Below are positions 1 through 12,340 of a DNA stretch of 64,000 nucleotides, in pieces. The notes beneath the pieces were generated by a model. It searched no databases and was not told the origin of the DNA. It worked only from the letters and a program-made list of their open reading frames with translations. The position numbers and the translations under genes are program-made. Position 1 is the first letter of the stretch, and every line of letters starts with the position of its first letter. This stretch comes from Blastomyces gilchristii SLH14081 (Eukaryota > Ascomycota > Eurotiomycetes > Onygenales > Ajellomycetaceae), in the NCBI RefSeq assembly GCF_000003855.2, contig NW_003101666.1, positions 217,934-281,933 of the forward strand, given 5' to 3'.

Positions 1-1469
1 ATGGAAGCTTGTGGCATCAGAATCATACGGACTAGTAGCCTCTTCGAAACGGCACCTATGTACGTGACAGATCAAGAGTCATTTTTCAACGGTGTTTGTG
101 AGGTTAGTTTCTTTCTATCTTTATTCTTTTGCGTTGGATGTCTTGGCTTTTAATCGGATGATCTAACATTTCTCATAGATCGAGACTACATTGGGTCCTA
201 CGGCCTTATTAAACACACTTCAGTCAATTGAGACTGGTATGGGAAGACGCAAAATTATAGACAAAGGGCCTCGTAATATAGACCTTGATATCTTGTTATA
301 CAATAATTTAAAATTCTCCGACCCTCGACTGGACATACCCCACAAACTCATGTTGGAGCGGGAATTTGTCTTGCGGCCTCTTTGCCAGTAAGATATCAAC
401 CCCTGATGGCAGTAGTGAAGCCGCGCCCTACTAACATAAGAATAGACTAATACCTAAAGAATGCCCTCCCCTTTCAGACAAAAAACTCTCATATCAATCG
501 TATCTTGAGTCCCTCCCACCCTCCAATCCCCCCCCGGTTGCCGTAACCCCGTTATCCCCTCACCTACCACCCCTCAATCCTTCCGACCCCACACGCACAA
601 CACACCTAATGGCCGTCCTAAACGTAACGCCAGATTCTTTTTCTGACGGCGGACAAAACTCCCCCGCAAACCTCGCCGCCCTCGCCGAGACTATTCGTAC
701 CTTTATCCGTAATGGTGCTACCATAATTGATGTGGGCGGCGAAAGCACTCGCCCAGACTCCGTCCCCGTGGCTGAACAAGAGGAACTCTCTCGAGTTATT
801 CCAGCCATCCGACTTATCCGTTCCCTACCAGAGGCCAACAAGATCGCTATAAGTATCGATACGTATCGTGCCGCCGTCGCGGAGGCGGCAGTTAATGCGG
901 GAGCAGATATCATCAATGATGTCTCTGCGGGTGCCATGGACCCAAACATGCCTGCTACTATGGCGAAGCTCCAGAAGACGGTGATGCTCATGCACATGCG
1001 CGGCACGCCACAGACAATGACCAAACTTACCGATTACAGCGCATATGTTCCTAGCAGCGGCACCGGTAGCGCCAGCGGCAGCGGGCTAATCAATGGCGTT
1101 GCCAATGAACTCATGGAGAGAATTAGAGCTGTGGAGAGTGCTGGCGTGCGGCGCTGGCGGATCATTCTCGATCCTGGAATTGGCTTTGCGAAGAACCAAG
1201 CGCAGAATCTAGAGTTGCTGGGGAACATGCATTGTTTGAAGGAGGGGTATGAAGGATTGCGCTATTTTCCGTGGTTGGTGGGGACGAGTCGGAAGGGGTT
1301 TATTGGACGCATTACTGGCGTTACGAAGCCGAATGAAAGGGTTTGGGGTACCGCGGCGGCTGTGACTGCGGCTGTTGCTGGTGGAGCGGACGTGGTGAGG
1401 GTTCATGATGTTGAGGAGATGAGGCAGGTGGTGAAGATGGCGGATGCGATTTATAGACGTGGCGATTGA
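1..1469 (+). CDS. FOL1: FOL1, 3' part: HPPK C-terminus plus dihydropteroate synthase (5' end outside window)
   Basis: Exons in the window are 1-102, 179-387 and 446-1469 (444 residues plus TGA); introns of 76 and 58 nt, the second with a CTAAC branch point. The reading frame is open from base 1, and HPPK normally starts further upstream, so the ATG at base 1 is internal. The HPPK end carries the signature RNIDLDILLY. The DHPS domain begins at LMAVLNVTPDSFSDGG and shows DVGGESTRP, IINDVSAG, MHMRGTPQTM, DPGIGFAK, GTSRKGFIG and RVHDV, that is, the pterin and pABA pockets intact to the C-terminus. In fungi this multifunctional protein (aldolase-HPPK-DHPS) makes dihydropteroate for folate and is the sulfonamide target. 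The aldolase part must lie before the window. Tail-to-tail with GLO3. Confidence 0.96.
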
Positions 1470-2265
1470 AGGAGTTCAGTGGGTTCTTAAGGGGTGTTGT
1501 GTATCACGTTTGTCCTTTTATTGTATTTTATGTTCACTTTTATTTTTATTTTTTTGGTGCTGGTGTTCAACAAAAGTTATGATCGGACTTCTTTTGTATA
1601 TTTCAACATCATGTATTATGGATTCTACTTCATGGACTTTTATATATATTTGGATCGATACGATGATATGGCGGCTGTCTACCTTTTTGTGTGCTAGCAG
1701 TGCAACAGGCTAAATTTCAATTTTAATGCGGAGCTCGAATAGCGTCCAATGGAATTGCCCATTATATCGAGCAAAACGTTTTGAACCGGTTGTTTAAGGT
1801 GTTATTTACAGAGGCATCAACTAGATTTTAAGATTGATTTCGAACGTGAACTAACCTACAAGAAAAAGAATAACAAAAAGGAAGACGGAAGGGGAAAAAA
1901 TATAAAAAGAAAAAAAAAGAGGAGAAAAGAAAGAAGACAGAAAAACGACACGCAAGGGCAAATTTGGTATTCTACTCTCGCAAGATTATTTTAAACGCTC
2001 TTCGCTTCCATACATATTAGCCAGCCATCGCCGGCCGTTATCGTTATCATCGTCTCCGTATCCAACGACCTCGTTGAAAAGGCCGGCCCTGTGCAGATAT
2101 CATCCGCTAGAACCCCATCATCAAACGGAAAAAATAAAATAAATGTAAAAGGGCAAGAGCTCAGAGAAGCATTGTAAATTAATAAGAACAGAAAAAAGAA
2201 AGGGGGGAATGCATCCGTTTAAAAAAGAGGTGAAAAATGAAACCAAACAATGCAGATATGTAGGC
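1470..2265. other. Convergent 3' intergenic region FOL1 / GLO3
   Basis: About 800 bp between two stop codons facing each other. It is AT-rich with T-rich stretches after FOL1 and A/G-rich runs around 1860-1950, as expected of 3' UTRs. Short frames here (for example 1444-1713) overlap the FOL1 end out of frame and look like noise. Confidence 0.7.
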
Positions 2266-4113
2266 CTAACTGTTGAGATAGTTCCGAATGGCTCCTGCGT
2301 ATAAACGTTAGCTGACTGAGAATCATAACCGTACAAGAGAAAGTGGATACAAGCCAAAACAAAATATAGCCGGGTGGGGAGAATGCCCAAAACAAAACTT
2401 ACCTTGCAACTTAGCTGCACCCTCACCAAGAACCTGCGTTAGATTCTCCAAGTCATCACCCGCCGTGATTCCAAACCGCCGCACGAAGTCTCTCGCTGCG
2501 CTTTCCAGATCGTCATAATTACCGTACTCGTCGGTAGTTGGCAGATCATCTTCGGGACGGCCGAAATAGGCATTGCTGGATATAGATGTCGCTCCTTCGA
2601 AATTTGAGAGGCGACTCTTGGCATCAGCCTGAGCGGCTGGATCAAATTGATCGCGGCCGAAGAATTCGTCGGAGGAGATACCTTTCTGACCACCGAATTT
2701 CTGTCTGGCATATTCTAATTCCTCGTCTAAATTGGTAAGAAAGGAAGCAGTTAGTATATTCTATAGGCACAAGTTTCCCAGGAGATATCGATGACCACTC
2801 ACCATCAGCAGCTTTGGATGCGGCAGTAGCTCCAAAGCCCAGCTTCCTAGGGACAGGGGCTTTCGGGGCAGCACCAACTTGGCCAAATCCAAGACGGCCC
2901 ATACCCATTCCCAGACGTTCAATTTCACTAGAGCTCCTTTCATGGCCCCGGGTGGCTCCAAAGCCACCTCGGGCGGGACTTACAGGTGTTGGGGAGGCTA
3001 TTTTTGTAGCCGAAGATCCAGATTTTTTTGCTTCAGCTACAGCTTTCTCCGCTTCCGGATCATATCCCAGCTTAGCAATACGCTCCGCTTCTTCCTTAGC
3101 CTTCCTTTCCGCTTCCTCAAAGTCAATGGTATCGGAGGTGGTGAGCCTTTTGGCACCCAGCTTCGGTGCCTTTTTTGACCCCAATACACTCCCCTTCTTG
3201 GCGCCAGCGGCTGTGGTCTTGCGAACTGCAGGATTTGACCGAACAGCCACGGGTGGGGTCGATGCTGTGGATTTGTCTTCGGAGCTAGAGAGGGGGGATT
3301 TTGGTCGGGAAATTCCAGTGCCGTTAGCGCCCGCGCTGAGGAACGGGGAACCGTTGCGGCTGACTACGGGTGGTGTGGTTGTCCGTGAGGGAGGGTTGCT
3401 TGGGCGCTTGATGGCTGGTTTATCCCATGACGAGAAGAAGTCGTCTTCGCCTTCGCCTGCGGGGGTGGAGGATCCGTCAGAGGGAGACGCTGGCCCAGCA
3501 TCGGTGATGACAACTTCGTTCGGATACCTGGTCCCACGACTCATTAGTACATGGTGAATTTAGGGCAACATAAGTATGTTAGGATGAATGTACTCTTGCG
3601 CATCCAATTGTGCTCTTCTCTTCAGTTCTTCCTTATATTTCACTGCAGCATTGGAAGTGTATTTAACCTTGGGGTCCTTGCTGGCCAGGGCGGCTGTTCC
3701 ACCATGTGACTGGAAATATTTCGTCGCGGACTCATTCCCCCCCACTTTCATAATCCGTAACTGCTCCCATTGCCATTCTATATCCAACGTTAGCACATGC
3801 ACACGCACACATCAGAGTCCATACCAACAGGGTGGCCTGGGAGTAAACGCACGATCAAGGTTGGTAGAGCGGACGAAGGAAATGTGAACACCGAGGTTTC
3901 GGTGATTAGACGAGCAGTCCAAACACAGATAGATGCCAAACGGAACGGAAGACCAGGTGGGGTTGTTGGTGCCACAGTCAAAACATATCTGCACAAGTTA
4001 ATAGAAGTCGCGAGCAGGACAAAAGGGGGTTTTGGCGGTGTACTCACCTTATTTGCGGGTTTGGATTTTAGCTTTTCGAAAATTTTCTGGGACTGCGTCT
4101 TTGTCGCACTCAT
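2266..4113 (-). CDS. GLO3: ADP-ribosylation factor GTPase-activating protein, Glo3 / ArfGAP2-3 type
   Basis: Six exons on the minus strand: 4113-4048, 3988-3853, 3777-3594, 3527-2803, 2726-2403 and 2294-2266, giving 487 residues; all junction phases agree. The N-terminal ArfGAP domain has the zinc finger C24-x2-C27-x16-C44-x2-C47 and the catalytic arginine in HRNLG. The middle is a low-complexity Ser/Pro/Ala region. The C-terminal part carries two Glo3-motif copies, ISSDEFFG and ISSNAYFG, and the protein ends GAIRNYLNS from a 29-nt last exon. Glo3 stimulates GTP hydrolysis on Arf1 during COPI coat cycling between Golgi and ER; the ISSxxxFG repeats separate it from Gcs1/Age-type ArfGAPs. Start chosen at 4113 because MSATKTQSQ leads directly into the domain. 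Head-to-head with TIM21. Confidence 0.95.
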
Positions 4114-4492
4114 TGTGAATAGCGGCACGGAACGACCTCCGTGAAACAGACGCTGCAGAGGGAGATCAAAGAAATGCTTTGCTGTCTGGCGAAGAGAGGA
4201 CGTTGGTCGGTGCGATAGCGGCCAGCGTGGTTCCAACCCACCAAATGGGATCATCTGCAAGCGCGAATAAGCGCGCTGCAAGCGCCATACTAATGGAACA
4301 CGTGATGTTAACGCACCCCAGTTCGCCCACGGATTCTGGCGATATGGAAGCAATTAAGGAACAAATTGGCGAACAATAATCATTTCGTCAATTACTGGGG
4401 AGTTTATGGCGGTTCTATTATTATCTAACTCCCTGTGACACCCTGTACTGCTCGCCCTGATGCAGGTGCTGGAGCTTTAATCAATCCAAGCC
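4114..4492. promoter_or_regulatory. Shared bidirectional promoter region GLO3 / TIM21
   Basis: The start codons of GLO3 (-) and TIM21 (+) are only 379 bp apart, so both promoters must lie in or overlap this segment. I see no recognised operator in it. Confidence 0.6.
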
Positions 4493-5461
4493 ATGACTTC
4501 CGCCATCCGTACCCGATATGCGCTCCGAAGCCTCTCCGCCGTGAACCCCGCAAAAAAACATCCACCCAGGCCATGGAGAGCCTTTCCCCGATACTATGCA
4601 ACTCAGAACAACTTGGGAGGAACGCCATCCTCATCACAAAAGGGCGGACTGCCAAGAAAACAAATAACTGTTACCAGTGACGATGGCCGCGTGCGCTGGG
4701 GGGAGCTTTCTAGAAGAGAGAAGGCCGCTCGGGCAACGCAGCAATCTGCAAATTTCCTTATTATTGTTATTGGCGCTGTGATGACGGTCTGCATCCTTTA
4801 ATCCTATGGTATTTAAGTGTCCAGGACATTTTACTGATTTTCTCCCTAGGGTACGGTATTTACTCTGCTTTACAAGGAAGTTTTTGCGCCAGACAGCAAA
4901 GTCCGGAATTTCAATCGTGCCGTCGACCGAGTTAAAGGAGACCCGAAATGCATAGAATTACTTGGGGATAGCAAGAAGATACGGGCCTATGGGGAGACTT
5001 CATGGAATAAGTGGACTAGAAATAGGCCTATAGCGTGAGTGAGCTCGAACTGGAAACACTTTGCTATTAGGTGACTAAACCGTCATTATAGAACCACCGT
5101 GGAAAAGGACCGAATTGGCCGGGAGCACATGAGAATGAACTTCAATGTGAGAATTAGGTTATTCCTTCCCTTGGCAAGATCGCATGTTCTAACCATTCTT
5201 TTTCTACTTCTAGGTCAGTGGTCCACGCAACGACGGGGTTGTGAGCGTACATCTGATAAAGAACCCTCAAACAAACGAATTTGAATACAATATCCTGGCC
5301 CTGGATGTTAAAGGTATGCCAGAATCATTACTCGACCAAAAATGGAACAATTTCCCTAACTAAGTAAAGGCCATCAACGATATTACCTCGAGAACGCTGA
5401 GGCAACTAAAAATTCCGCGAAGAAAACTGCGACGAAAATATTTGGAATACAATGGCGTTAA
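4493..5461 (+). CDS. TIM21: Mitochondrial inner-membrane translocase subunit Tim21
   Basis: Five exons: 4493-4786, 4850-5034, 5092-5146, 5214-5313 and 5370-5461 (241 residues). Residues 1-35 are rich in Arg/Ser/Ala without acids, as in a matrix-targeting presequence. One membrane span (about residues 86-105, FLIIVIGAVMT continuing over the first junction) is followed by a Tim21 domain with TLLYKEVFAPDSK, RAYGE, VSGPRNDG and HLIKNP. Tim21 joins TIM23 to the TOM complex and to respiratory chain intermediates; its domain sits in the intermembrane space. The first donor is gtctgc, weaker than the others, but an in-frame TAA follows at 4799 and only this splice gives a continuous span. Downstream neighbour is convergent. 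Confidence 0.93.
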
Positions 5462-5864
5462 CACGGGCGTTAGAAACCACGCCTCTTATCAGGCCGAATG
5501 AGGCCTTGTCACTACGTGGAGGCCGGAAAACTGTGTCCTTTCCGGACAAGGATCAATTCGAAATGTATGGGTTGGCTAAACTAAACATGTTTACTCTTTT
5601 CACAGTATAAACCGCTAGTTTAAGCATTACAGCAAAAGCAGAAAGCAGACCACGTCATCTAAGCATGGGAGTGATGACGGCGGCGGAAACCCACGCTCCT
5701 ATACACAAGCGAGCCGCATTTCAGACCGTGTATTTATAACTGAGATATCAGCATCGTGAACCGATGCTCCACCCCAAATCTGTATATATATATAACTGAA
5801 ATCGCGCATGATTCCGATTGCGTCCAGAGAGAAGAATCAAGTGTCCAAAGAAGAAAGGATAATC
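5462..5864. other. Convergent 3' intergenic region
   Basis: About 400 bp between the TIM21 stop and the stop of the AhpD-like gene. No coding frame or RNA gene recognised; a short TA run lies near 5780. Confidence 0.7.
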
Positions 5865-6983
5865 CTATATCTCATCCTTAACATCTGTGACCCTTGGCCA
5901 GCCCTCGATTGACTTCCCAGACCAAACGGCAACAGCCTCTACCGCTTGTTGCACTTTTTCAACGTCCTCCACGCTTTGGCCAAGCCTCCTTAGGCCACGG
6001 AGATGCCACAGTGCCGGACCTGGCCAGCCCTGGCACATTATCGAGGGTAGCGTAACTAGCAGCGTTTCCACTTGAGATAGTACCGTCTGGTCAGCCAGAA
6101 AGAGCCCATAGATCACACTCTTCTCCAGCCAGGCGAATTCTTCCTTGTATGACCCCCACGTGTCGAATATAGGCTCGAGGTTCTGCTTGTAGAGGAGCTG
6201 AATAAATTTTGTACCGCGTTCCGTGATGTCCTTCTCTAGGTCAATGTTTATCCTGTCCGATGAGTTGTTTAGTTTACTAGCTGCCCTTCTTGATGATGCA
6301 TATATTGAAAAACAGTCCTTCCTGGTGTTGGTTTCGCTTCGGTACTATATATAGAACTCAAGCAATAGGAAGGTAGCCACAAGGGACATATCAAATAAAT
6401 GAAATAGAATTAAAACGAAGTAGGATAATATAACAGGTACACGTATAATGAAATAATCGTTTACGTACCTCTTCTCCCCCAGCCCCATATTCGTAGCTGA
6501 TAAGAATTTCTCCACCCTTGCGAGCGATGATATAGCCATCAACACACTCGGGATACCGACAAGCGTCCATTCCTTCATGAGAAGGTCACTGAACCGGGAA
6601 GCTATTCTGCGCTCTTGCTCCAGAGTAAGGTTGGGATATTCCGTGTCTACTAAGTACTCGTATACCTTTCCTACTTCGGTCGGCTTGCCAGAAGCTACTA
6701 GAGCAGAGACCTTCCATTATCCATTAGCGCTTTTGTTCATTCCGATATTACAGGATGGTTATGGTTAACTACAATTTTTCTTTTCCGAGAAGCTTTCAAT
6801 TATTTGTATTTGATGTCTCTCTCGACCCACTTCGTTCACATATTTCCAGTTTTGTTTCGAGTGGGATATTGTTTTGTGAGGGTTCAAGAAACTTACCGTG
6901 AGTAGATACCATCTATCCTCTCTTAGGTCGCTGGGAAGAAGACCTTTGACTTCTTCGCAGAGCGCAGGTATGGATGAAGCCAT
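5865..6983 (-). CDS. AhpD-like (carboxymuconolactone decarboxylase-like fold) fungal protein
   Basis: Three exons on the minus strand: 6983-6897, 6710-6469 and 6336-5865 (266 residues, phases consistent). The N-terminus is MASSIPALCEEVKGLLP. The C-terminal third has the look of fungal AhpD-like proteins: a VETLLVTL helix, then PGPALWHLRGLRRLG and an EDVEKVQQAVEAVA helix. The catalytic CxxC of true AhpD alkylhydroperoxidases is not evident, so activity is not implied. The third exon uses the acceptor ccgaag at 6337 rather than the nearer tatag, because only that one keeps the frame open. Family assignment rests on remembered sequence texture and is moderate; the gene model is stronger than the function. 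Confidence 0.72.
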
Positions 6984-8080
6984 CGTTTTTAGGGACGGCG
7001 GATTTTGAGTTGAAAAGAAGGCGGGTGGCAGGGATTGCGGGTTGAATTGCTTCAATGGAATGGAGACATAGAAATAGACGATTACAAAAAGCGGTAGGTG
7101 ATCTAATTGGTTGAAGCACATGGATTTTCATGTACATGAACGGCTATCGAATAAAATTTATTTTACCATGTAGAATGAAGACAAGATAGAAAAAAGCGTC
7201 CGGGTGTCGTTGGGAGTAGCTTTTGAAGATCCGAGGCACTTACCGGGTCTGGATTAGTGGGAGACATTAGTTAGTTAACTAGCTGCGGATCATCTGGCTA
7301 GTGTGCGCTTAATTGCACGTCACCAACCGTTAAACGGTTTCGGATTCGGCGGTTGTTTTAATATAATTCTTGCCATTGAGTTCGCATTCCAACGCCAGCG
7401 GCAAAGGGATTTGTGGCTTTATCCGCTCTATCTGTCTTTTTCGAATTGATTTATCGACCATATTCTGGTTATTTCCCCCCAAGTAACCACTGCTGCTGGC
7501 AATGGTGTCAAGCATGCTGGATTTTCTCATATGCCCACTCCTGCGCGGTCCACTAAATGGATTACTTCTAGCGTATTACCTAGGTACATGTACATTCAAT
7601 ATATCTCAATACGGCTTTGAGATGTAAGGTTTAATGACATCAGGACAATAAACGGTTCCAAAATTAAAAGAGAACTCAGTTCCCATACAAACACTGCGCG
7701 CAGGCTGGAGCATGACTTGAAGTTATGATACTTTCCCTCTAAGGTCACTTCCCGAGATACGATCTTCCCCCTGCATCTTGTTGAGTCCACGGGTCGCTTG
7801 TTATTGAAAGATTTGTATATCTATAGGGCTCGATCTAATTTCCTACGTGGTGGCTTTCAATTTGGGAAAGCTTTGAACTCTGTCGACTTGAAGGGCCAAT
7901 ATCTGCACCGTCCGCTTCACCTCGACCATCTATATTATTTTATCTTATGATTATTGCTTGTCACGCGCTTGTTGAGAATGTATATCATGATTATTGCGAA
8001 TATTCTCCTGTTCTGGACTTTGGTCCAAGCATAATATCCCCCAACACCGGCTGGCTTGACAGTGATCAATTAGACATCCC
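6984..8080. other. Intergenic region between the AhpD-like gene and the carboxypeptidase pseudogene
   Basis: Promoter side of the AhpD-like gene followed by about 900 bp with only short frames under 75 codons on both strands. Nothing recognised. Confidence 0.6.
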
Positions 8081-9735
8081 ATCCGGGGGTTGAAATATCG
8101 TACGAGAAAGTCCAGGTAGAGCATTTACCTAGTATCAATTTTCCACCTAGCACAACCACTGATCTTCCTCAGAGTGCTGATTACCTGTTTCCATTTAGGA
8201 CCACATATGCGGCGGGAGTTCCACTACCTCATACACTAGTTATGTAAAATTCCCACCCAATACAATGTCTGGTGTTAGTCAGGACTATCCTGTCAACCTC
8301 TTCTTCTGGTATTCCGAATCCCAAAGCAATAACTCAAAAAGTTATCCTCTGTCCATTTTTTTAATGGTAGACCGGGTGCAGTCTCTGATCTGGGCGTATT
8401 TGTCGAGAATGGACCGTGCCGTATCCATTATGACTCTAAGACGTCCGAACCAATAAATACTCCTAGGACAAACATGTTATACGTCGACCAGCCTGTGCAG
8501 AGGGGGTTAATTATGACAATATTACCAAAGGGGTTCTAGACCTGCTAACGGGGGAGGTTATGCCTGGGGAAGAGCCCAACGGTACCGGGATTGCAGGGGC
8601 CTTCTCCAGCCAGAATGTGAAGCAAGCCGCCAATAAAACGGAAAATGCAGCAATACAGTTCTGGTACTTTCTTCAGGCCTGGACCGGGAGTTTTGACAAG
8701 TACACTGCTGGTCGGGCGGGAGAATTTCTCCATACACATCTGGACAGAGTCATACGGAGGTCGATGTGGGCTAGCATTCGCGAGATACATCGTAGAGAAA
8801 AATAAGGAGATTGAAACGAACGGGACAAACGCCACAGTTTTGTCCTTGGAAACGCTGGGTATCATCAATGGTTGTATGGATATCTTACTCTAGGAACCCT
8901 CTTATCCTTCGATTGCATACAACAACTCCTACGGTATTATCGCGATTAACGAGACGGTCAAGGCTATGGCAGAGGGTGATCTTCCTACTTGTCTCAATCT
9001 AGTTTCCAAGTGTCAAGAACTTGCCCGGACCCTAGATCCCAACGCAACCGCTAACAATGAGCAAGTTAAGGACAAGTATAGAAATGCGAGCGAATATTGT
9101 CTGGAGTATATCGAGGGCCCTTACGTTGTCGAGATGAAATGGGGTTATTATGATATGGCGCACTGCTACCTTGATCCGTTCCCGCCGGAATATTACGTTG
9201 GATTTTTAGCACAACCAGAAGTGAAGCAAGCACTAGGTGTTCCTGTTAATCACACTGAGACCTCCCCGGTTGTTGGGCAGTCGTTTATCATGACAGGAGA
9301 CTATACGAGAAACGGGATGGAAGGATATACGAGTGAAATCGGATACTTGCTTGATTCAGGTGTCCAGGTGGCGCTGGTATATGGCGACCGTGACTACGCT
9401 TGCAATTGGGTCGGCGGCAAGGTTGTAAGCCTCGCTGTCAATTACAGTCAGTCTGACGCGTTCAAAATGGCTGGGTACGAGGAGATCGTATTGAGCAATC
9501 ACACCAATCGGGCATGGGTTGCCTGCGCCAGCACTATTCGTTCACTCGTGTATACCAGTCGGGCCACATGGTTCCTTCGTATCAGCCAGAGCTTGCGCTG
9601 GAACTATTCCGTCGATCACTTTTCAATCTTGACTTCGCAACGGGGAAGACAAACATACGACACAATCGAACTACTCGACTACCAGTCCCGAAAACTCCAC
9701 GCATACGGAAAAACCACCTGCTCAGCCATATCTAA
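8081..9735 (+). pseudogene. Serine carboxypeptidase (S10) pseudogene
   Basis: A full-length S10 carboxypeptidase can be followed in pieces through all three plus frames. Upstream pieces include FFWYSESQSN, then NGRPG where NGGPG is expected, and MLYVDQP. The nucleophile motif is in WTESYGG (about 8747-8767), the catalytic Asp in LVYGDRDYACNW (about 9380-9415) and the His in YQSGHMVPSYQPE. Frame breaks fall near 8360 (T run), 8502 (G run), about 8720 and about 9510, and an in-frame TAG at 8891-8893 stands where a Gln is expected before EPSYP. Introns do not explain these breaks: no paired splice sites restore the frame at the homopolymers. The homologous region starts near 8081. The active enzyme would be secreted or vacuolar and remove C-terminal residues. 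Unlike the AT-rich half of the window, this locus is not hypermutated. Confidence 0.88.
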
Positions 9736-11289
9736 CGTGCTACTTCTGGTACATGCCTTCATCATGTGCTGATAACCAGATAAGTGCCATGATTGAAGGG
9801 AAGACAGACTTTTTTAACAGCTATATCATTACCTCTCCAACGCTTCCTCCAGACACGTGTCCGAAAACCCCTTGACAGTAATAAGATTGTCTGCAGCGGG
9901 CCAAAGAGCATGAACACCGGCCCTCCAAATATTGGCCATGGCGTATCTGATCGTCTTGGGGCAAGGAGCACGCTTCTCCTCAGTTTGGCGTGCTTTTCTT
10001 GGTTCTTGAGAGTGTAACAATCCACAACTCTCTTATACGAGTCTTATGTAACATAATATGGTATTTTGGTGTGGTGTTAAAAGTTCTTATAATATAAAAT
10101 AACTTTGCGGATGGTTTCAAAAAGTTCAGAGCAGCCCGGTAATCTCAGAAGCACTTACCAGAAAAGTGGTCTTGACAACCCGAATTAGTATGCTCAAACA
10201 ACACACATAGGATCATCCGGCGCTCCACACGGATCTTCCAATAAAGCCAACGGAAAACCGAAGTCCTCAGGGAAAAACAGTATGTTTCTTCCAGCAGATG
10301 AATGAACAACTTCCTCACATGCACCCTCGCAAGTCGCGAACGGCAAGAAAATTGCTCAACCCAACAATGCTTGAACACACTCATGCTCAGAATGCCGGAG
10401 AACCGGATTTTCTGAAAGCGCATTGTGACGTGATGTATATATATTTCGAAACAAAGTATGTGTCGCAACTAGTCATTTTAGATGAGTTTAACGCTGTTGA
10501 TAACCCTGTAAGCTCCGGAAGGATGACCTTCAGCGCAGCACCTATTTCCCCAGCTTCTGGATTGTAACACAACTGAGCCAAGAGTATAGAAAAAGGGATG
10601 TCGAGTCAAGGCTGCTGGTTAAGCCCCGCATTCAAAGTGAAGACATGAGCTACTATGTTTGTATTTCAGAATGAGGATAAGATTTTCATAATTGGGGGAG
10701 ATGAATAAGCGCATTTGCAGTGATTTTTCGTGGCATTGAAACGCAACTGGCTTTAGATTTATGTTTCTCTTGTTCGATAGGAAACATCCTAGCTTATGTT
10801 AAGGAAGGGGATTCGATGATAAGGATACCAGGTACAATTCACATTGACCAAGCATCGCATGTTCAGACAATGCGAAGATCCATCAATAATTTCACGGTCA
10901 GTGACTGATTGGGGCAAATATTTCCACAATCCAATTCCAATGGTCTTCAGGTTTTGGCGGATATATAGTATGCACATATAAGATTTTGTTTCCTAGTATT
11001 AGAGGAATTCAAGTGGCACTCATAGATCGTTACCACTGACAGGAATGAGTGAAAAGACTAAGAACCAAGTCAAAAGATATTCTGATATCACATGATTTTA
11101 GGGCAACGTCCCAATGCAGTTAGTGCAGCCATTTCTATCCGGGCCGACATAACTCCGGCTTCAAACCACTAACTTATTACTCGCCATTGCCAAGAGTTCG
11201 AGATAATTGCACAGTAAAATCAGGACAGGAGGCCAACACTCATATCACAAATAGAATCTGCCTCATACATAACAACAGACTTTATAACC
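9736..11289. other. Intergenic region between the carboxypeptidase pseudogene and eIF3g
   Basis: About 1.55 kb with overlapping short frames on both strands (none above 107 codons) and no recognisable domain. The last few hundred bases are the eIF3g promoter. Confidence 0.6.
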
Positions 11290-12340
11290 ATGTCAAAACT
11301 TGCGAAGTACGTTTGTCTTTGATCCTCTTATTATTTCTAGCAGCGAAGGAAAAGCCTCAACTAACAGTTTACAGTCGCGCTGATTGGGCGGACGACGAGG
11401 AGTTCGAAGAAACCCAATCCCTTCCACCCCAACAAGTTATCAACAATAAAGATGGCACTAAGACTGTTATCTCATATCGATTCAACGACGATGGCAAGAA
11501 AGTAAAAACAAGCCGCCGAATCCGTACAACTGTGGTCAAGGAGCACGTGAACCCCAGAGTCGCAGAACGACGAGGATGGACAAAATTTGGGCGTGAAAAG
11601 GGTCATCCGCCTGGCCCTTCGTTCGACACTACCTCCGTTGGTGAAAATATTATCTTCAGACCTAGTGTGAACTGGAAAGCACAAGCGAAAGAGGCAGAGA
11701 AAGCAGGCCCCGAGAAGGGAAGCATCAAGGACCAACTAAAAGACAAGAAAGTCAAGTGTCGAATTTGTTCTGGAGAGCATTTCACTGCCAGATGTCCGTT
11801 CAAGGATACGATGGCACCAGTAGAAGAGCCTAGTGGGGGTGCTGGTGACGATATGGGTGAAGACCGGGCAGCTGGAGGCCTGGGTGCCGGCGGCAGCAGC
11901 TACGTACCACCACATCTACGCAAAGGCGGTGCTGGGGCTGGAGAGCGCATGGGCGGTAAATATGAACGAGACGATCTGGCAACTCTTCGCGTTACAAACG
12001 TAAGTTCATGCAAAGAACCACATTCCTCCCTTCTTGTATACTAACTCTGCGACAGGTGAGCGAACTTGCGGAAGAACAAGAAATTCGAGACATGTTTGAG
12101 AGATTCGGTCGCGTCACAAGAGTCTTCCTGGCAAAGGATAGGGAAACAAATATGGCGAAAGGCTTCGCCTTCATTTCGTTCCAGGATAGAAGTGACGCTG
12201 CTCGCGCATGCGAGAAAATGGATGGCTGTAAGTTCCCAAGGCGGTGTATCAGCAAACAGACAGTTCCTCTGCTAATGCGTTAAGTAGTTGGTTATCGGCA
12301 TCTGATCCTCCGCGTGGAGTTTGCGAAGAAGACTACGTAA
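11290..12340 (+). CDS. TIF35: Eukaryotic translation initiation factor 3 subunit G
   Basis: Four exons: 11290-11306, 11375-11999, 12056-12227 and 12288-12340 (288 residues). The 17-nt first exon encodes MSKLA and joins to [13 protein letters not shown], the conserved start of fungal eIF3g. A zinc-knuckle-like motif [13 protein letters not shown] lies mid-protein, followed by a Gly-rich linker with [11 protein letters not shown]. The C-terminal RRM has RNP2 around LRVTNVSE and RNP1 KGFAFISF; the 53-nt last exon supplies [12 protein letters not shown] and ends AKKTT. eIF3g binds eIF3i in the eIF3 complex and acts in 40S scanning and reinitiation. A frame starting at 11187 runs in from upstream but reads through the first intron. 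Confidence 0.95.

Noticed and set aside
1444..1713. 90-codon plus-strand frame after FOL1
   Set aside because: Overlaps the FOL1 end out of frame and consists of T-rich 3' UTR; no domain.
2814..3557. 247-codon plus-strand frame opposite GLO3
   Set aside because: Antisense shadow of the long low-complexity exon of GLO3.
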